A DNA stretch of 64,000 bases, taken from assembly GCF_000761245.1 (NCBI RefSeq), contig NZ_AWOR01000110.1, positions 62,001-126,000 of the forward strand, in the 5' to 3' direction. The position numbers were made by a program, and so were the translations under genes. The notes beneath the pieces were generated by a model, which worked only from the letters and a program-made list of their open reading frames with translations, had not been told where the DNA came from and did not search any database. The stretch is from Comamonas testosteroni. GTDB taxonomy: Bacteria; Pseudomonadota; Gammaproteobacteria; Burkholderiales; Burkholderiaceae_C. Each line of letters starts with the position of its first letter. Positions within the stretch are counted from its first letter, which is position 1. This document shows positions 1-10,158 of the stretch, piece after piece.

Positions 1-1073
1 GCCACACCGGCTGCACGCAGCTGCTGCACGGTCTTGAAGACCTGGGGCAGCGCCGAGGCGTCGGGAATGATGGCGTAGACATCGGCTGCGGGCTGGGGAA
101 TCTCTACCCCCACCTCCTTGAGCACTTCGAGCACGCGCTCCACACCCATACCCCAGCCCACGGCCGGAGCGGGTTTGCCGCCGATTTCCTCGATCAGGTA
201 GTCGTAGCGGCCGCCGCCGCAGATGGTGCCTTGCGAGCCCAGCTTGTCGGTAATGAACTCGAACACCGTGAGGTTGTAGTAGTCCATGCCGCGCACCAGA
301 CGCGGGTTCAGGCTCCAGGCCACATCGTTGGCATCCAGAATGTCCTGCACAGCCTTCAGATGCGCCTTGGAGGCATCACCCAGATAGTCCATCAGCTTGG
401 GCGCTGCGTTGACCATGTCCTGCATGGCAGGATTCTTGGTGTCCAGCACGCGCAGCGGATTGCTGTACATGCGGCGCTTGGCTTCTTCGTCCATCACCTC
501 GGTGTGCTGCTCGAAGTAAGCGATCAGGGCCGCGCGATGCGCCTTGCGCTCCTCGGGCTGGCCCAGGCTGTTGAGCTCCAGGCGCACGCCTTCAATGCCC
601 AGCTCCTTCCAAAGTTGAGCGGCCAGCAGAATCACTTCGGCATCCAGCTCGGGGCCGGCAAAGCCCATGGCTTCCACACCGACCTGGTGGAACTGGCGAT
701 AGCGGCCGCGCTGGGGACGTTCATGGCGGAACATCTGGCCGATGTAGAACAGACGCTTGCCGCCTTCGTACAGCAGATTGTTTTCCACCACCGAACGCAC
801 CACGCCGGCCGTACCTTCAGGACGCAGGGTCAGGTGCTCGCCGTTGAGCTTGTCTTCGAAGGAGTACATCTCCTTTTCGACGATATCGGTCACCTCGCCC
901 AGGCCGCGCACAAACAGGGCCGTGGGCTCGACGATGGGGGTGCGCATATTGCGATAGGCAAAGCGGCCCATCAGATCGCGCACCTTGGCTTCAAACCACT
1001 CCCAACGCGCCGAATCGGGTGGGAGAATGTCGTTCATGCCTTTGACGGCGGTCAGTTTTTCGTTCTTGGCCAC
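1..1073 (-). CDS. hisS: Histidyl-tRNA synthetase (partial, 3' end outside window)
   Basis: Class II aminoacyl-tRNA synthetase that charges tRNA-His. About 357 codons are visible; the C-terminal anticodon-binding part runs off the left edge. Visible motifs include class II motif 2 ([10 protein letters not shown] followed by YRQFHQ), the LVRGLDYY-like segment ([14 protein letters not shown]) and [14 protein letters not shown]. The start is a GTG at 1073 giving [18 protein letters not shown], which matches the usual HisS N-terminus. It lies downstream of ispG on the same strand, an order common in Burkholderiales. The 199-bp gap before it holds a GCTATC-type interspersed segment and a hairpin (1203-1227), so it may have its own promoter. 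Confidence 0.95.
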   Translation of the reverse strand, partial: MAKNEKLTAVKGMNDILPPDSARWEWFEAKVRDLMGRFAYRNMRTPIVEPTALFVRGLGEVTDIVEKEMYSFEDKLNGEHLTLRPEGTAGVVRSVVENNLLYEGGKRLFYIGQMFRHERPQRGRYRQFHQVGVEAMGFAGPELDAEVILLAAQLWKELGIEGVRLELNSLGQPEERKAHRAALIAYFEQHTEVMDEEAKRRMYSNPLRVLDTKNPAMQDMVNAAPKLMDYLGDASKAHLKAVQDILDANDVAWSLNPRLVRGMDYYNLTVFEFITDKLGSQGTICGGGRYDYLIEEIGGKPAPAVGWGMGVERVLEVLKEVGVEIPQPAADVYAIIPDASALPQVFKTVQQLRAAGV

Positions 1074-1129
1074 GTGAAGTCTCACACTTGGGTTACTAGC
1101 AAAACAAGAGCACATTGCGCTTGGCAGGT

Positions 1130-1195
1130 ATGCTTTTTAGCTAGAAACCTAATTCAAATCCATACAGATAGTGCGCAAGCAGCTATCAATTCCAA
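1130..1195. repeat. GCTATC-type interspersed segment upstream of hisS
   Basis: AT-richer segment containing TTTTAGCTAG and GTGCGCAAGCAGCTATCAA. Similar pieces recur between genes in this window (21110-21165, 27462-27492, 30980-31045, 39259-39303 and the right edge). They share AGCTATC or GCTATC with GCGC and run-of-A/T flanks. Copies are very imperfect. The call rests on repeated sight of the same words in intergenic DNA only. Confidence 0.4.
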
Positions 1196-1202
1196 AGTCT
1201 TG

Positions 1203-1227
1203 GCTCGCTGGCATTGTGCCAGCAAGC
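1203..1227. other. Intergenic hairpin between ispG and hisS
   Basis: A 10-bp stem with one G-U pair on the transcribed strand and a 5-nt loop (attgt). No T-tract follows on the minus strand, so it is not a good intrinsic terminator. It may be an mRNA-stabilising or processing structure in an ispG-hisS transcript. Confidence 0.4.
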
Positions 1228-1272
1228 GCAATCACCACCCGCATGCCGGGCCGCTGCAAGCGCTCAAGTCGC

Positions 1273-2553
1273 TCAGGCCTTCTGGCCATAGCGGCGCTGC
1301 ACATATTCCAGCACCAGGGTCTGGAACTCCTCGGCGATATGCTCGCCACGCAGCGTCAAGGCCTTCTCGCCGTCGATGAACACTGGCGCTGCAGGTGCCT
1401 CGCCATTGCCGGGCAGACTGATGCCGATATCGGCATGTTTGCTCTCGCCGGGGCCGTTGACGATGCAACCCATCACCGCTACCTTCATGGCTTCCACGCC
1501 AGGGAACTGGGTGCGCCAGACCGGCATTTCACCACGCAGGAAATCGTCGATCTTCTTGGCCAGTTCCTGGAAGGTGGTGCTGGTGGTGCGGCCACAGCCC
1601 GGGCAGGCGGTGACGCTGGGCACGAACACGCGCAGACCCAGGGCCTGCAGGATTTCGGAAGCTACAACGACCTCCTGCGTGCGTGCTTCACCTGGCTGGG
1701 GCGTGAGCGAGACGCGAATCGTGTCGCCGATGCCTTCTTGCAGCAGCACCGACAGTGCTGCGGTGGATGCCACCGTGCCCTTGGTGCCCATGCCGGCCTC
1801 GGTCAGGCCCAGGTGCAGCGCATAGTCGCAGCGGCGCGCCAGCTCGCGGTAGACCGAAATCAGATCCTGCACACCGCTGACCTTGCAGGACAGGATGATG
1901 TTGTCGGGGTTCAGGCCGATGTTCCTCGCCAGCTCGGCCGAGCTGATGGCCGAGGTGATCAGCGCCTCGTACATGACCTGGCGCGTCTCCCAGGGCTTCT
2001 CGCGACGGCTGTTCTGGTCCATCAGATCGGCCATGATTTCCTGGTCCAGCGAGCCCCAGTTCACACCGATGCGCACGGCCTTGTCGTATTTGGCCGCAAT
2101 CTCGATCATCTGACCGAACTGCTTGTCTTTTTTGTCGCCCTTGCCCACGTTGCCGGGGTTGATGCGGTACTTGGACAGCGCCTGGGCGCAATCGGGGTAG
2201 TCGGTCAGCAGACGGTGGCCGTTGTAGTGGAAGTCCCCGACCAGCGGCACATACTCGCCCATGCGATCGAGCTGCTCGCGGATATAGGGCACGGCCGCCG
2301 CCGCCTCGGGCGTGTTCACCGTGATGCGCACCATCTCCGAGCCGGCCTGGGCCAGCTGGCGCACCTGGATGGCAGTCTCCACCGCATCCACGGTGTCGGT
2401 ATTGGTCATGGACTGCACGCGCACGGGCGCATCGCCCCCCACTGTGACCACGTTGTTGCGCCAAACCACACGGGCCTGGCGCGATTTGCGCGGCAGCGGG
2501 CTGGCGACGGCTATCGCCTGGCTGAGCTGCTGCGAGCTTTGAGAATCTTGCAC
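1273..2553 (-). CDS. ispG: 4-hydroxy-3-methylbut-2-enyl diphosphate synthase (flavodoxin)
   Basis: Converts methylerythritol cyclodiphosphate to HMBPP in the MEP isoprenoid pathway, using a [4Fe-4S] cluster. The protein has 426 residues. Cluster ligands are visible as Cys317 and Cys320 (ACPGCGRT) and Cys363 ([10 protein letters not shown]), with the conserved Glu at 370. The N-terminal TIM-barrel part has [10 protein letters not shown]. The start is GTG at 2553, preceded by a GAGG-like site, 19 nt after the rodZ stop. Part of the minus-strand run pilF-rodZ-ispG-hisS. Confidence 0.97.
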   Translation of the reverse strand: MQDSQSSQQLSQAIAVASPLPRKSRQARVVWRNNVVTVGGDAPVRVQSMTNTDTVDAVETAIQVRQLAQAGSEMVRITVNTPEAAAAVPYIREQLDRMGEYVPLVGDFHYNGHRLLTDYPDCAQALSKYRINPGNVGKGDKKDKQFGQMIEIAAKYDKAVRIGVNWGSLDQEIMADLMDQNSRREKPWETRQVMYEALITSAISSAELARNIGLNPDNIILSCKVSGVQDLISVYRELARRCDYALHLGLTEAGMGTKGTVASTAALSVLLQEGIGDTIRVSLTPQPGEARTQEVVVASEILQALGLRVFVPSVTACPGCGRTTSTTFQELAKKIDDFLRGEMPVWRTQFPGVEAMKVAVMGCIVNGPGESKHADIGISLPGNGEAPAAPVFIDGEKALTLRGEHIAEEFQTLVLEYVQRRYGQKA

Positions 2554-2572
2554 TCTTGTTTACCTCGAACGG

Positions 2573-3562
2573 TTACTTCACCTCGAAGCGAGCCACATTG
2601 TCGCGTGTGCTCGAGATATCGAAGGGTTCGCCACGTACCGTCACCTGCGTGCCCTTGGCATTGCCCACAATCACCGACAGGGGCAACTGGCCTTGGGCAG
2701 TCGCAGATTCATCCTTGGACAGGGTCTTTTCCAGCACCACCTTGCCAGCTGCGTCCTTGACCTTGACCCAGGACTGACCGGTATTCACCTTCAGCACCAG
2801 CAGGCCGCCAGCGCCGGTCGCGGGCGTGGCTGCCTCGGCTGCTGGGGCTGCGGTTTGGGCCGCTGTCACAGGTGCGGGAGCGCTTGCTGCAGCGCCATCG
2901 CCTGGCATGCTGGCAGCAGCAGCAACCGGCACAGGTTCTGTCACCGACGCCGCGGGTGTGGCAGAACTGCCCTGTGCACCGCCCTCATCAGTCTGGGCAA
3001 GCGGTTCTGCAGCCGCAGCGCTCACCACAGCCGTCTGGCCAGACTGGGCCTGAGCCGGCGCTGGCGCGCCTGCCCCATCGGCGCCGTCCACCATCTGCTG
3101 GAATGGCACAAAGTACACGGCAGCGGCAGCTGCCAGCAAAATCAGAACGCCTGCCGCAATCTTGCGAGAGCTGCTGTTGCCGGAGTCCAGCGGTGTACCT
3201 GTGACCTTGAAGCTGCTGCGCACCTTGACGGTCTCGTTGATGCCAGGACCTGTTTTGGCAAGGCTTTTGATCTCGGTGCGTGGCAGCTTGGCCAGCACCG
3301 ATTCGGCATCGATATGCAAGGTCCGGCACATTCCCATGGCCAGAGCACGCATGAACACATGATCGGGAAAGGCCTCATAGTCATCGGCCTCCAGCGCTTG
3401 CAGCTTGTGCTGCGGCACCTTCAATGTCGCAGCCATCACGGGCAACTGCATCCTGGCTGCTTCCCGCGCCTGACGCAACAAGACCCCGGCCGTGGCCTGC
3501 CCCTGAGTTGGCACCTGCTCTTCGCTTTGCATAGTTTCCTCTTCCACCGCAGCCTCATTCAT
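2573..3562 (-). CDS. rodZ: RodZ-like cytoskeletal/cell-shape protein (HTH + TM + DUF4115)
   Basis: 329 residues from ATG 3562. A HTH_25 domain (about residues 20-90: GVLLRQAREAARM, LKVPQHKLQALEADDYEAFPD, VFMRALA) is followed by a single TM segment (about 135-155: AAGVLILLAAAAAVYFVPF). Then comes an Ala/Pro/Thr-rich periplasmic linker and a C-terminal DUF4115 domain (WVKVKDAAGKVVLEKTL). RodZ tethers MreB to the membrane in rod-shaped cells. The chosen ATG overlaps the pilF stop by 8 bp (ATGAATGA), as expected for translational coupling; an in-frame upstream start would run deep into pilF. Confidence 0.88.
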   Translation of the reverse strand: MNEAAVEEETMQSEEQVPTQGQATAGVLLRQAREAARMQLPVMAATLKVPQHKLQALEADDYEAFPDHVFMRALAMGMCRTLHIDAESVLAKLPRTEIKSLAKTGPGINETVKVRSSFKVTGTPLDSGNSSSRKIAAGVLILLAAAAAVYFVPFQQMVDGADGAGAPAPAQAQSGQTAVVSAAAAEPLAQTDEGGAQGSSATPAASVTEPVPVAAAASMPGDGAAASAPAPVTAAQTAAPAAEAATPATGAGGLLVLKVNTGQSWVKVKDAAGKVVLEKTLSKDESATAQGQLPLSVIVGNAKGTQVTVRGEPFDISSTRDNVARFEVK

Positions 3563-4406
3563 TGAAAGCTCCACGTTCATAGGCCAGCCACTGACGCGAT
3601 TGAGGAAAACGCTCGCGCAACTGATCGGCCTGTTGACGCACTCCAATGTCGTCGTGCAGTGCCCTGTCTATTTTGATCCCCAGCCAGAGGCTTTCCGCAC
3701 TGGCCTGATTGCTATTGTTATTCAAGCGCCGGATGTAGAACTGCGACTTCTTCAGATCACCTTTGAGCCACAACACATTTGCCAGGTTGTAGCCTGCGGC
3801 GGGGTTGCCCACATCCATCTCGTAGGCGCGAAACATGTTCTGGTAGGCCTGCTCCAACTGTCCTGCCTGCTGGTAGCACATGCCCTTGGCCAGCAAAGTC
3901 CTGGGCTGTTCACGGTAGCCCGGAGCCTGCAAGGCTCTATCAAACCACTGCTGGGCTGCATCGAAATGCTTTTGCTGGCATTGCATCCAGCCGTAATTGT
4001 GAATCTGGTTGCCGTCGCGCGGATTGAGATCCACGGCCTTGCGCATGGCGATCTCGGCCTGCGTCCAGTCCTGGTTCTGCATGAGGATCAGGCCCAGCAG
4101 GCCGTATGCATCGGCGTAATCGGGCTTGGCAGCCAAGGCCTGCCCCACCTCATCCATGGCCACATCCAGGCGCCCGGCCTGAAAGTAATTGGCAGCCAGC
4201 TCCAGGCGAATCTGTGCACGGCGATTGGCATCGGCGACCTGGGTCGCACCCGTGCCAACCACGGAAGACTGGGGCACGGACGTAGAGGACGTGGTGGTGG
4301 TCGTTGTCGAAGTACAACCCACAAGTGCCGCGACCGCAACCGGTACCCCCCACCGGGCCAACAAGCCCCAATGTTGCCAAACCGGTCGCTGTACCACTGC
4401 CCTCAT
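3555..4406 (-). CDS. pilF: Type IV pilus biogenesis TPR lipoprotein PilF/PilW
   Basis: 283 residues from ATG 4406, which has an AAAGGA ribosome site; an upstream TTG at 4424 is less likely. A lipoprotein signal ends at a lipobox (AALVGC), followed by a Thr/Ser stretch. Then come several TPR units (for example YADAYGLLGLILMQNQDW and NYGWMQCQQKHFDAAQQWF). PilF/PilW is the pilotin that helps the PilQ secretin assemble in the outer membrane. It lies between rlmN and rodZ, the usual proteobacterial order. Confidence 0.9.
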   Translation of the reverse strand: MRAVVQRPVWQHWGLLARWGVPVAVAALVGCTSTTTTTTSSTSVPQSSVVGTGATQVADANRRAQIRLELAANYFQAGRLDVAMDEVGQALAAKPDYADAYGLLGLILMQNQDWTQAEIAMRKAVDLNPRDGNQIHNYGWMQCQQKHFDAAQQWFDRALQAPGYREQPRTLLAKGMCYQQAGQLEQAYQNMFRAYEMDVGNPAAGYNLANVLWLKGDLKKSQFYIRRLNNNSNQASAESLWLGIKIDRALHDDIGVRQQADQLRERFPQSRQWLAYERGAFNE

Positions 4407-4431
4407 TGATTGTCCTTTATTCAAAGCTCCG

Positions 4432-5553
4432 TCAAGACACCTGCTTGAGCGGGATAGTACGCTGCTTGGCCATACGCTCGGCAGCGCGAGTTCTGTCCTT
4501 CACATCGCCCGCGAGCTGACCACAGGCCGCATCGATATCGTCACCCCGGGTCTTACGCACCGTGGTCACGATGCCGGCATTGCTCAGCAACGTAGCGAAC
4601 TCGGTCACACGAGCCGAAGGCGAGCGCAACAAACCCGAAGCAGGGAAGGGATTGAACGGGATCAGATTGAACTTGCACCAGCTCTTGCCATCGCCGCGCG
4701 CGCGCACCAACTCTATCAGCTGGCGTGCATGCTCAGGCTGATCGTTAACGCCGTCGAGCATGCAATATTCAAAGGTGATGAAGTCACGCGGCGCGAACTC
4801 CAGATAGCGCTCGCAGGCGTCCAGCAGCTCGGCAATCGGGTACTTCTTGTTCAGCGGCACCAAGTTGTCACGCAACGGATCATTGGGCGCGTGCAGCGAC
4901 ACCGCAAGCGCCACCGCGCAATCCTGCGACAGTCGGTCCATCATCGGCACCACGCCCGAGGTGGACACCGTCACGCGACGACGCGACAGGCCATAGCCAT
5001 GATCATCCAGCATCACGCGCAGGGCTGGCACCAGCGCACTGTAGTTCTGCAAAGGCTCGCCCATACCCATCATCACCACGTTGGAGATGATGCGGTCTTC
5101 GGTACCGAAGCGCTTGCGCAGCGAATGCTCGGCATACCAGAGCTGGGCAAGGATCTCGCCGGTATTGAGGTTGCGGCTGAAGCCCTGATGCCCTGTCGAG
5201 CAAAAGCGGCAGCCCACGGCGCAACCTGCCTGGGACGATACACACAGCGTGCCACGGTCGTCCTCAGGAATGAAAACGGATTCAACGGCATTGCCGTCAC
5301 CCACATCGAACAGCCACTTCACGGTGCCATCGGCAGAGACATGCTCCGTCACCACAGGCAAAGCGGTAATGTGGGCCCGGCTTTTTAGCTTTTCGCGCAA
5401 AGACTTGGCCAGATCTGTCATCTGGTCGAAATCGGATGCACCACGCTGGTGAATCCAGCGAAACAGCTGCGTCGCACGGAAACGCTTCTCCCCGAGCTGC
5501 TCGCAATAAGCGGTCAGTCCTTCGAGGTCAAAATCAAGCAAATTAGTAGTCAT
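4432..5553 (-). CDS. rlmN: Dual-specificity 23S rRNA/tRNA adenine-C2 methyltransferase
   Basis: 373-residue radical-SAM enzyme that methylates A2503 of 23S rRNA and A37 of some tRNAs. The radical SAM CxxxCxxC motif is Cys111, Cys115 and Cys118 ([12 protein letters not shown]). The methyl-carrying Cys near the C-terminus is Cys344 ([11 protein letters not shown]). MGMGEPLQN is the glycine-rich SAM motif. The stop lies 25 nt before the pilF ATG. Length and order fit the family. Confidence 0.97.
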   Translation of the reverse strand: MTTNLLDFDLEGLTAYCEQLGEKRFRATQLFRWIHQRGASDFDQMTDLAKSLREKLKSRAHITALPVVTEHVSADGTVKWLFDVGDGNAVESVFIPEDDRGTLCVSSQAGCAVGCRFCSTGHQGFSRNLNTGEILAQLWYAEHSLRKRFGTEDRIISNVVMMGMGEPLQNYSALVPALRVMLDDHGYGLSRRRVTVSTSGVVPMMDRLSQDCAVALAVSLHAPNDPLRDNLVPLNKKYPIAELLDACERYLEFAPRDFITFEYCMLDGVNDQPEHARQLIELVRARGDGKSWCKFNLIPFNPFPASGLLRSPSARVTEFATLLSNAGIVTTVRKTRGDDIDAACGQLAGDVKDRTRAAERMAKQRTIPLKQVS

Positions 5554-5616
5554 ATCGGCATGTGGCGAGGCGTCTTGCGAACGGGGTTAGCCACGCCGTG
5601 GCCAGCATCTTCAAGT

Positions 5617-5658
5617 GCTGACACCCGCTTTGCACGAATGCAAAGCGCTGGCGTCAGC
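5617..5658. other. Long hairpin in the ndk-rlmN gap
   Basis: Inverted repeat with arms GCTGAC/GTCAGC and GCTTTGCA/TGCAAAGC separated by a small internal mismatch and closed by the loop CGAA. No T-run follows on the transcribed (minus) strand. A processing or attenuation structure between ndk and rlmN is more likely than a full Rho-independent terminator. Confidence 0.5.
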
Positions 5659-5685
5659 GAGAGCATGCTGTAAAGCTAGCGTGGA

Positions 5686-6111
5686 TTAACGCGAGTACAC
5701 GTTCATGCCGGGGAAGAAGAAGGCAACTTCCACAGCAGCAGTTTCAGCAGCGTCGGAGCCGTGCACGGCATTGGCGTCGATGCTGTCGGCGAAGTCGGCG
5801 CGGATGGTGCCCTTCTCTGCCTTCTTGGGATCGGTGGCGCCCATCAGCTCACGGTTCTTCAGGATGGCGTTCTCGCCTTCCAGAGCTTGAATCATCACGG
5901 GGCCGGAGACCATGAAGTCCACCAGATCCTTGAAGAAAGGACGGGCAGCGTGTACAGCATAGAACTGCTCGGCTTCGCCGCGCGACAGGTGCACCAGCTT
6001 GGCAGCCACGATCTTCAGGCCAGCAGCTTCGAAGCGGGCGTAGATTTGGCCGATCACGTTCTTGGCAACTGCGTCGGGCTTGATGATGGAGAGGGTACGT
6101 TCGATAGCCAT
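5686..6111 (-). CDS. ndk: Nucleoside diphosphate kinase
   Basis: 141 residues, normal length. Transfers the gamma phosphate between nucleoside triphosphates and diphosphates through a phosphohistidine. The active site is His117 in [12 protein letters not shown]; the N-terminal [12 protein letters not shown] is typical. ATG 6111 has an AGGAAA ribosome site. It precedes rlmN on the same strand, separated by a gap with a strong hairpin. Confidence 0.98.
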   Translation of the reverse strand: MAIERTLSIIKPDAVAKNVIGQIYARFEAAGLKIVAAKLVHLSRGEAEQFYAVHAARPFFKDLVDFMVSGPVMIQALEGENAILKNRELMGATDPKKAEKGTIRADFADSIDANAVHGSDAAETAAVEVAFFFPGMNVYSR

Positions 6112-6233
6112 GATGATTATTTCCTAATCAGGGTTACTATGGGTTTTTGCCGAAAAAGCAAAACAGTTGATTTTAGCGGTGCCGCCATAGACCTTGAAGT
6201 CCAGACAGCACTCAAATCCTTACGGACGCCTTT

Positions 6234-7832
6234 TTAGCGACCGCCGCGACGACCACCACCGCCGCCGCCACTAGGGCGACGCTTGGCGTTCTGGCGGGCA
6301 CGCGACAGACTGTCGCTGCCGATATAACCCACTGAAGTGCGCATGGGGTCGGGCTGACCGCCCCCTTGCGAGCGACCTGAGCCACCGGAGCCACTGGAGC
6401 GGCCGCCGGACTTGCTCCGCGGGTTGTCACCCAGCATGCCGCTAGGTGCCGGACGATTGCCGTCCCACTCGCCACGGCGCTGACCGCCGCCTTCACGGCG
6501 ACCCTGGGGTGCGCGATCGGCGTTCATGCCATTGCCGCGACCGCCGCTGCGGTTGTTGCGTCCGCCACGGTTGTTGGCACCACGGGCGCCGCTGTTGTTG
6601 CGCTCGACGGGAGCGCGTTCCTTGACGCCGGCTGCCGACATCAGCGCCTGGATATCGGCCTGATCGAGCTCCACCCAGGCGCCGCGCTTGAGACCGCGGG
6701 GCAGCATCATGGCGCCATAGCGAATGCGGATCAGGCGGCTGACGGCATGACCCACAGCCTCGAACATGCGACGCACTTCGCGGTTGCGGCCTTCGGAGAT
6801 GGTCACGCGGTACCAGCAGTTGGCACCTTCGCCGCCGCCGTCTTCCACGGCACCAAAGCTGGCTTCGCCGTCTTCGAGCTGCACGCCGTCCAGCAGACGC
6901 TGCTTTTCTTCCTTGCTCAGCGCGCCCAGCACACGGGCCGCGTATTCACGCTCCAGGCCGAAGCGAGGGTGCATCAGCGAGTTCGCCAGCTCACCCGAGC
7001 TGGTGAACAACAGCAGACCTTCGGTATTCAGGTCCAGACGCCCCACCGACTGCCACTTGCCATGCTGCAGCTTGGGCAGCTTGCGGAACACCGTAGGGCG
7101 GTTTTGCGGATCGTCATGCGTCACCACTTCGCCCACGGGCTTGTGATAGGCAATCACGCGCGCGGGCGGCGGGTCGATACGGAAGCGGATGGGCTGGCCG
7201 TTGACCTTGACGATATCGCCAAACTGAATGCGCTGGCCGACGTGGGCAGGCTCGTTGTTGACCGAGATGCGCCCTTCCAGGATCAGTTGCTCCATCTCCA
7301 GGCGCGAACCCATGCCGGCCTGGGCCAGCACCTTGTGCAGCTTGGGAGAATCGACCTGGGGTGCAAGCACGCGCTTGGCGGGCATGGCGCTGCCGTTCTC
7401 TTCCTCGTCATCGAAGTCGCCCGAGATCACATCGGCAAAGTCGATGTTCTGCCCCTTGCGTCCCTTGGACCCATGAGAAGCGGCAACGCTCTCCACGACC
7501 ACGTCCGCGACGACTGCATCTGCTGCGTCATGGTCATGGCCCTGGGACTGCGCCTCCACCTCCTGCCCAGCCACGGGCTGAACCGGCTCCTCGACGGCCA
7601 CGGGTTCTTCCGCGCGGGGCTTGGTCACGCGCTTGCGCGCAGGCTTGGCCTCGGCAGCAGCGTCCTTTTTGACGCCGGCACGCTTGCGCGGTGTGGCAGG
7701 CTTCTTGGCCTCGGCGGCATCCTTGGCACCATCGGCCTTGGCTGCGCGGGGCTTGCGAGTCTTCTTGACCGGCTCGGCTTCGGGCGAAGCGGCTGCGGAC
7801 TCGGGCATCGGGTTCGATGTCTCGTTGTTCAT
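6234..7832 (-). CDS. rluB: 23S rRNA pseudouridine(2605) synthase RluB with long N- and C-terminal tails
   Basis: 532 residues, much longer than the roughly 290 of E. coli RluB. The order is a Lys/Ala/Pro and acidic N-terminal extension (1-155), an S4 RNA-binding domain (about 163-225), and the pseudouridine synthase core with catalytic Asp267 in [14 protein letters not shown] Gly/Arg/Asn-rich tail follows (from about 415; RGGRNN and [11 protein letters not shown] runs). Such RGG-like tails are common in Burkholderiales RluB and are probably disordered RNA contacts (inference). Its ATG overlaps the scpB stop by 4 bp. Confidence 0.93.
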   Translation of the reverse strand: MNNETSNPMPESAAASPEAEPVKKTRKPRAAKADGAKDAAEAKKPATPRKRAGVKKDAAAEAKPARKRVTKPRAEEPVAVEEPVQPVAGQEVEAQSQGHDHDAADAVVADVVVESVAASHGSKGRKGQNIDFADVISGDFDDEEENGSAMPAKRVLAPQVDSPKLHKVLAQAGMGSRLEMEQLILEGRISVNNEPAHVGQRIQFGDIVKVNGQPIRFRIDPPPARVIAYHKPVGEVVTHDDPQNRPTVFRKLPKLQHGKWQSVGRLDLNTEGLLLFTSSGELANSLMHPRFGLEREYAARVLGALSKEEKQRLLDGVQLEDGEASFGAVEDGGGEGANCWYRVTISEGRNREVRRMFEAVGHAVSRLIRIRYGAMMLPRGLKRGAWVELDQADIQALMSAAGVKERAPVERNNSGARGANNRGGRNNRSGGRGNGMNADRAPQGRREGGGQRRGEWDGNRPAPSGMLGDNPRSKSGGRSSGSGGSGRSQGGGQPDPMRTSVGYIGSDSLSRARQNAKRRPSGGGGGGRRGGR

Positions 7833-8998
7833 TCCAGTTTTCCTTCGGGGATGACGCCATCGTCATCCTCCACAATTCGTTGTTCTGCCGACTCGACGGC
7901 ATCGTCGGCCCGCGCTTTCGTCTTTGCGTCCTCGGCCTCGTCGTCGCTGCCGTAGTCATCCTCGAGAAACGCCTTCAGGCCCACCCACTCGGTACGACCT
8001 GTTTTCTTGGCCGCCGGCTTGGGCTCCGACTCTGCCGCCTTGGCAGTCCTGGCGGGCCTGGCCGCTTTGGGCTTGCTCACGGACGGCAGCTCCATAGCCG
8101 CCCCAGGCTCCGAGTCAGGCAGCGCGGTCTCTATTGTTTCCGTAGCAGCTTGCACAAAATCAGCCTGCGCTTGAACTGGATATGACTCCAGCTGCGGCAC
8201 ATCGGGCTCAGGCTGGAGCTCCGTCTGAATCACTGCCTGCTCTTCTGCCACTTGATCAGTACCTCGATCGGGCTGCTCCTCGCCGCCATCTTCCTCATTC
8301 AAGGCACCCAGGACTTCACTCTCAGCCGCATCGGACTCTGCAGCGACATCCGTATCCGCTACGACCTCGGCCGGCTCCACGGCTTCCGCCCCCTCCTGAG
8401 GCTGAACATCCTCCGCGCCGGCCTGCGGCACGGCAGTCTGATCGCCCTCCTCCCCATCCAGCGCCTTGAACAGGCTTTGCTGGGCCTGGGTTTCCTCCAG
8501 CATGGGCAGCTGATCCAGCGACTGCAGGCCCAGATCATCAAGAAACTGACGCGTGGTGGCAAACAGCGCGGGCCGCCCCACGGTTTCACGGTGACCGATG
8601 ACCTCGATCCAGCCTCGGTCTTCCAGCTGCTTGATGATCAGGCTGTTCACGGTCACCCCGCGAATGTCCTCAATATCACCCCGCGTGACCGGCTGACGGT
8701 AGGCAATGATGGCCAGCGTCTCAAGCGTCGCCCGCGTGTACTTGGGCGGCTTCTCGGGGTGAAGCTTGTCCAGATAGACCCGCATCTCTGGCCGGCTCTG
8801 AAAACGCCAGCCAGAAGCCACCTGCACCAGTTCCACGCCCCTAAGGGCCCAGTCCTTTTGCAGGTCCAGCAGCAAATCCTTAATCGTGTCCGAGCCCAGC
8901 ACATCATCAAAAAGTGAGCGCAATTCCCGCAGCGTTACGGGCTGCGGGGCACAAATCAATGCTGTTTCAAGAACCCGCTTGGCATCTACCGTATTCAT
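7829..8998 (-). CDS. scpB: Segregation and condensation protein B with acidic C-terminal extension
   Basis: 389 residues. The first about 180 form the ScpB winged-helix core ([53 protein letters not shown]), which partners ScpA and SMC in chromosome condensation. The following about 200 residues are Glu/Asp/Ala/Gln-rich and low complexity, then basic ([15 protein letters not shown]). Extensions like this occur in betaproteobacteria; their role is unknown. The stop overlaps the rluB start (ATGA). Confidence 0.92.
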   Translation of the reverse strand: MNTVDAKRVLETALICAPQPVTLRELRSLFDDVLGSDTIKDLLLDLQKDWALRGVELVQVASGWRFQSRPEMRVYLDKLHPEKPPKYTRATLETLAIIAYRQPVTRGDIEDIRGVTVNSLIIKQLEDRGWIEVIGHRETVGRPALFATTRQFLDDLGLQSLDQLPMLEETQAQQSLFKALDGEEGDQTAVPQAGAEDVQPQEGAEAVEPAEVVADTDVAAESDAAESEVLGALNEEDGGEEQPDRGTDQVAEEQAVIQTELQPEPDVPQLESYPVQAQADFVQAATETIETALPDSEPGAAMELPSVSKPKAARPARTAKAAESEPKPAAKKTGRTEWVGLKAFLEDDYGSDDEAEDAKTKARADDAVESAEQRIVEDDDGVIPEGKLE

Positions 8999-9097
8999 GG
9001 GCGCAGCGTTTCGGGAGCGGCCGTCGCACCGACTGCGGTGGGACGCCTGATTCTAAGAAGAGAGGGAAGCGCCCCAAAGATGCCATGCGAGTGATGG

Positions 9098-10156
9098 TCA
9101 GAGGCTTTCTGGCAGATTGTAACGCAGACCCCATAAATCCAGTGCGCCGGCCATGTCTTGTGGCAGCGGCGCATAGTGGACCAGCGGCTTTTTCGTCACT
9201 GGATGCTCGAAGGCCAGCCTGAAGGCATGCAGTGCCTGGCGCTCCAGCCCGCCCTCGGGCTGGCCGCCATACAGCGTATCGGCTATCAGCGGATGCCCGA
9301 GCGAAGCCATGTGCACCCGGATCTGGTGCGTGCGGCCGGTGTGCAGCGTGCAGCGCACCAGGCTGTGAGCGGCATCGCCATCGAGCAGATCGAAATCGGT
9401 ACGCGCCTGCTTGCCGGGATGCAGATTCAGATCCACCACCGCCATGCGCAGTCGGTTGCGCGGGTCACGGCCAATCGGCGCATCGACTTCGCGGCGCTTG
9501 CGGCTGCCCCATTGCTTGTGGGCAAGCGCCAGATACTGGCGACTCACATCGCGCGCGGCAATCATCTTGATGAGCGCATCCATGGTGCTGCGATTGCGTG
9601 CCACCACCATCAACCCGCTGGTGTCCTTGTCCAGCCGGTGAACAATGCCGGCACGCGGCACCTGGCGCGCTTTTTCGTCACGCGCCAGCAGGCCATTGAG
9701 CAATGTGCCCGTCCAGTTGCCGGGCGCCGGATGCACCACCAGGCCCGCAGGCTTGTTGATGACCAGCAGATCCTCGTCCTCATAGACCACCTGCAGATCC
9801 ATGGCCTCGGGCTGGAAGGCCATGCTCTGCTGGGTGGGCCGCATTTCCACGCGCAGGCGGTCGCCCACGGCCACCTTGACCGAGGGCTTGAGCAGAACCT
9901 TGCCGTTGAGCGTGACTGCACCGTCGGCCAGCAACTGCTGCAGATAGCTGCGCGAGAACTCGGACACCCCCAGCGCCAGCACCTTGTCCACACGCTGACC
10001 ATGATGCTCGGCGGCGACCGTGAGTTCGCGGTTCTCGACCTCGGCCGAGGCAATGCCGTCTTCGGCTGCTTCGTCCCAGCTCTGCTCGACCGCGTCAGAA
10101 GGCACAAGCCCCTGCGGGGCAGGGGCTTGTGCGGCTTGCTTGCGTTGCGAGGCCAT
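9098..10156 (-). CDS. rluD: 23S rRNA pseudouridine(1911/1915/1917) synthase RluD
   Basis: 352 residues from ATG 10156 (an in-frame TTG at 10162 would overlap nlpD by 4 bp). An S4 domain (about 50-105: RVDKVLALGVSEFSRSYLQQLL) is followed by an RluA-type catalytic core with Asp176 in GIVHRLDKDTSGLMVVA. It modifies helix 69 of 23S rRNA. The N-terminal 45 residues are Gln/Ala/Pro and acidic. The DNA for residues about 9-18 forms a perfect 13-bp hairpin (10102-10132). It lies directly downstream of nlpD. Confidence 0.94.
   Translation of the reverse strand: MASQRKQAAQAPAPQGLVPSDAVEQSWDEAAEDGIASAEVENRELTVAAEHHGQRVDKVLALGVSEFSRSYLQQLLADGAVTLNGKVLLKPSVKVAVGDRLRVEMRPTQQSMAFQPEAMDLQVVYEDEDLLVINKPAGLVVHPAPGNWTGTLLNGLLARDEKARQVPRAGIVHRLDKDTSGLMVVARNRSTMDALIKMIAARDVSRQYLALAHKQWGSRKRREVDAPIGRDPRNRLRMAVVDLNLHPGKQARTDFDLLDGDAAHSLVRCTLHTGRTHQIRVHMASLGHPLIADTLYGGQPEGGLERQALHAFRLAFEHPVTKKPLVHYAPLPQDMAGALDLWGLRYNLPESL
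10102..10132. other. Perfect 13-bp inverted repeat inside the rluD 5' coding end
   Basis: Arms GCACAAGCCCCTG and CAGGGGCTTGTGC with a 5-nt loop (cgggg). It lies 25-55 nt inside rluD, just after the nlpD stop, and would form a very stable RNA stem near the ribosome entry region. No T-run follows. Confidence 0.6.
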
Positions 10157-10158
10157 GC

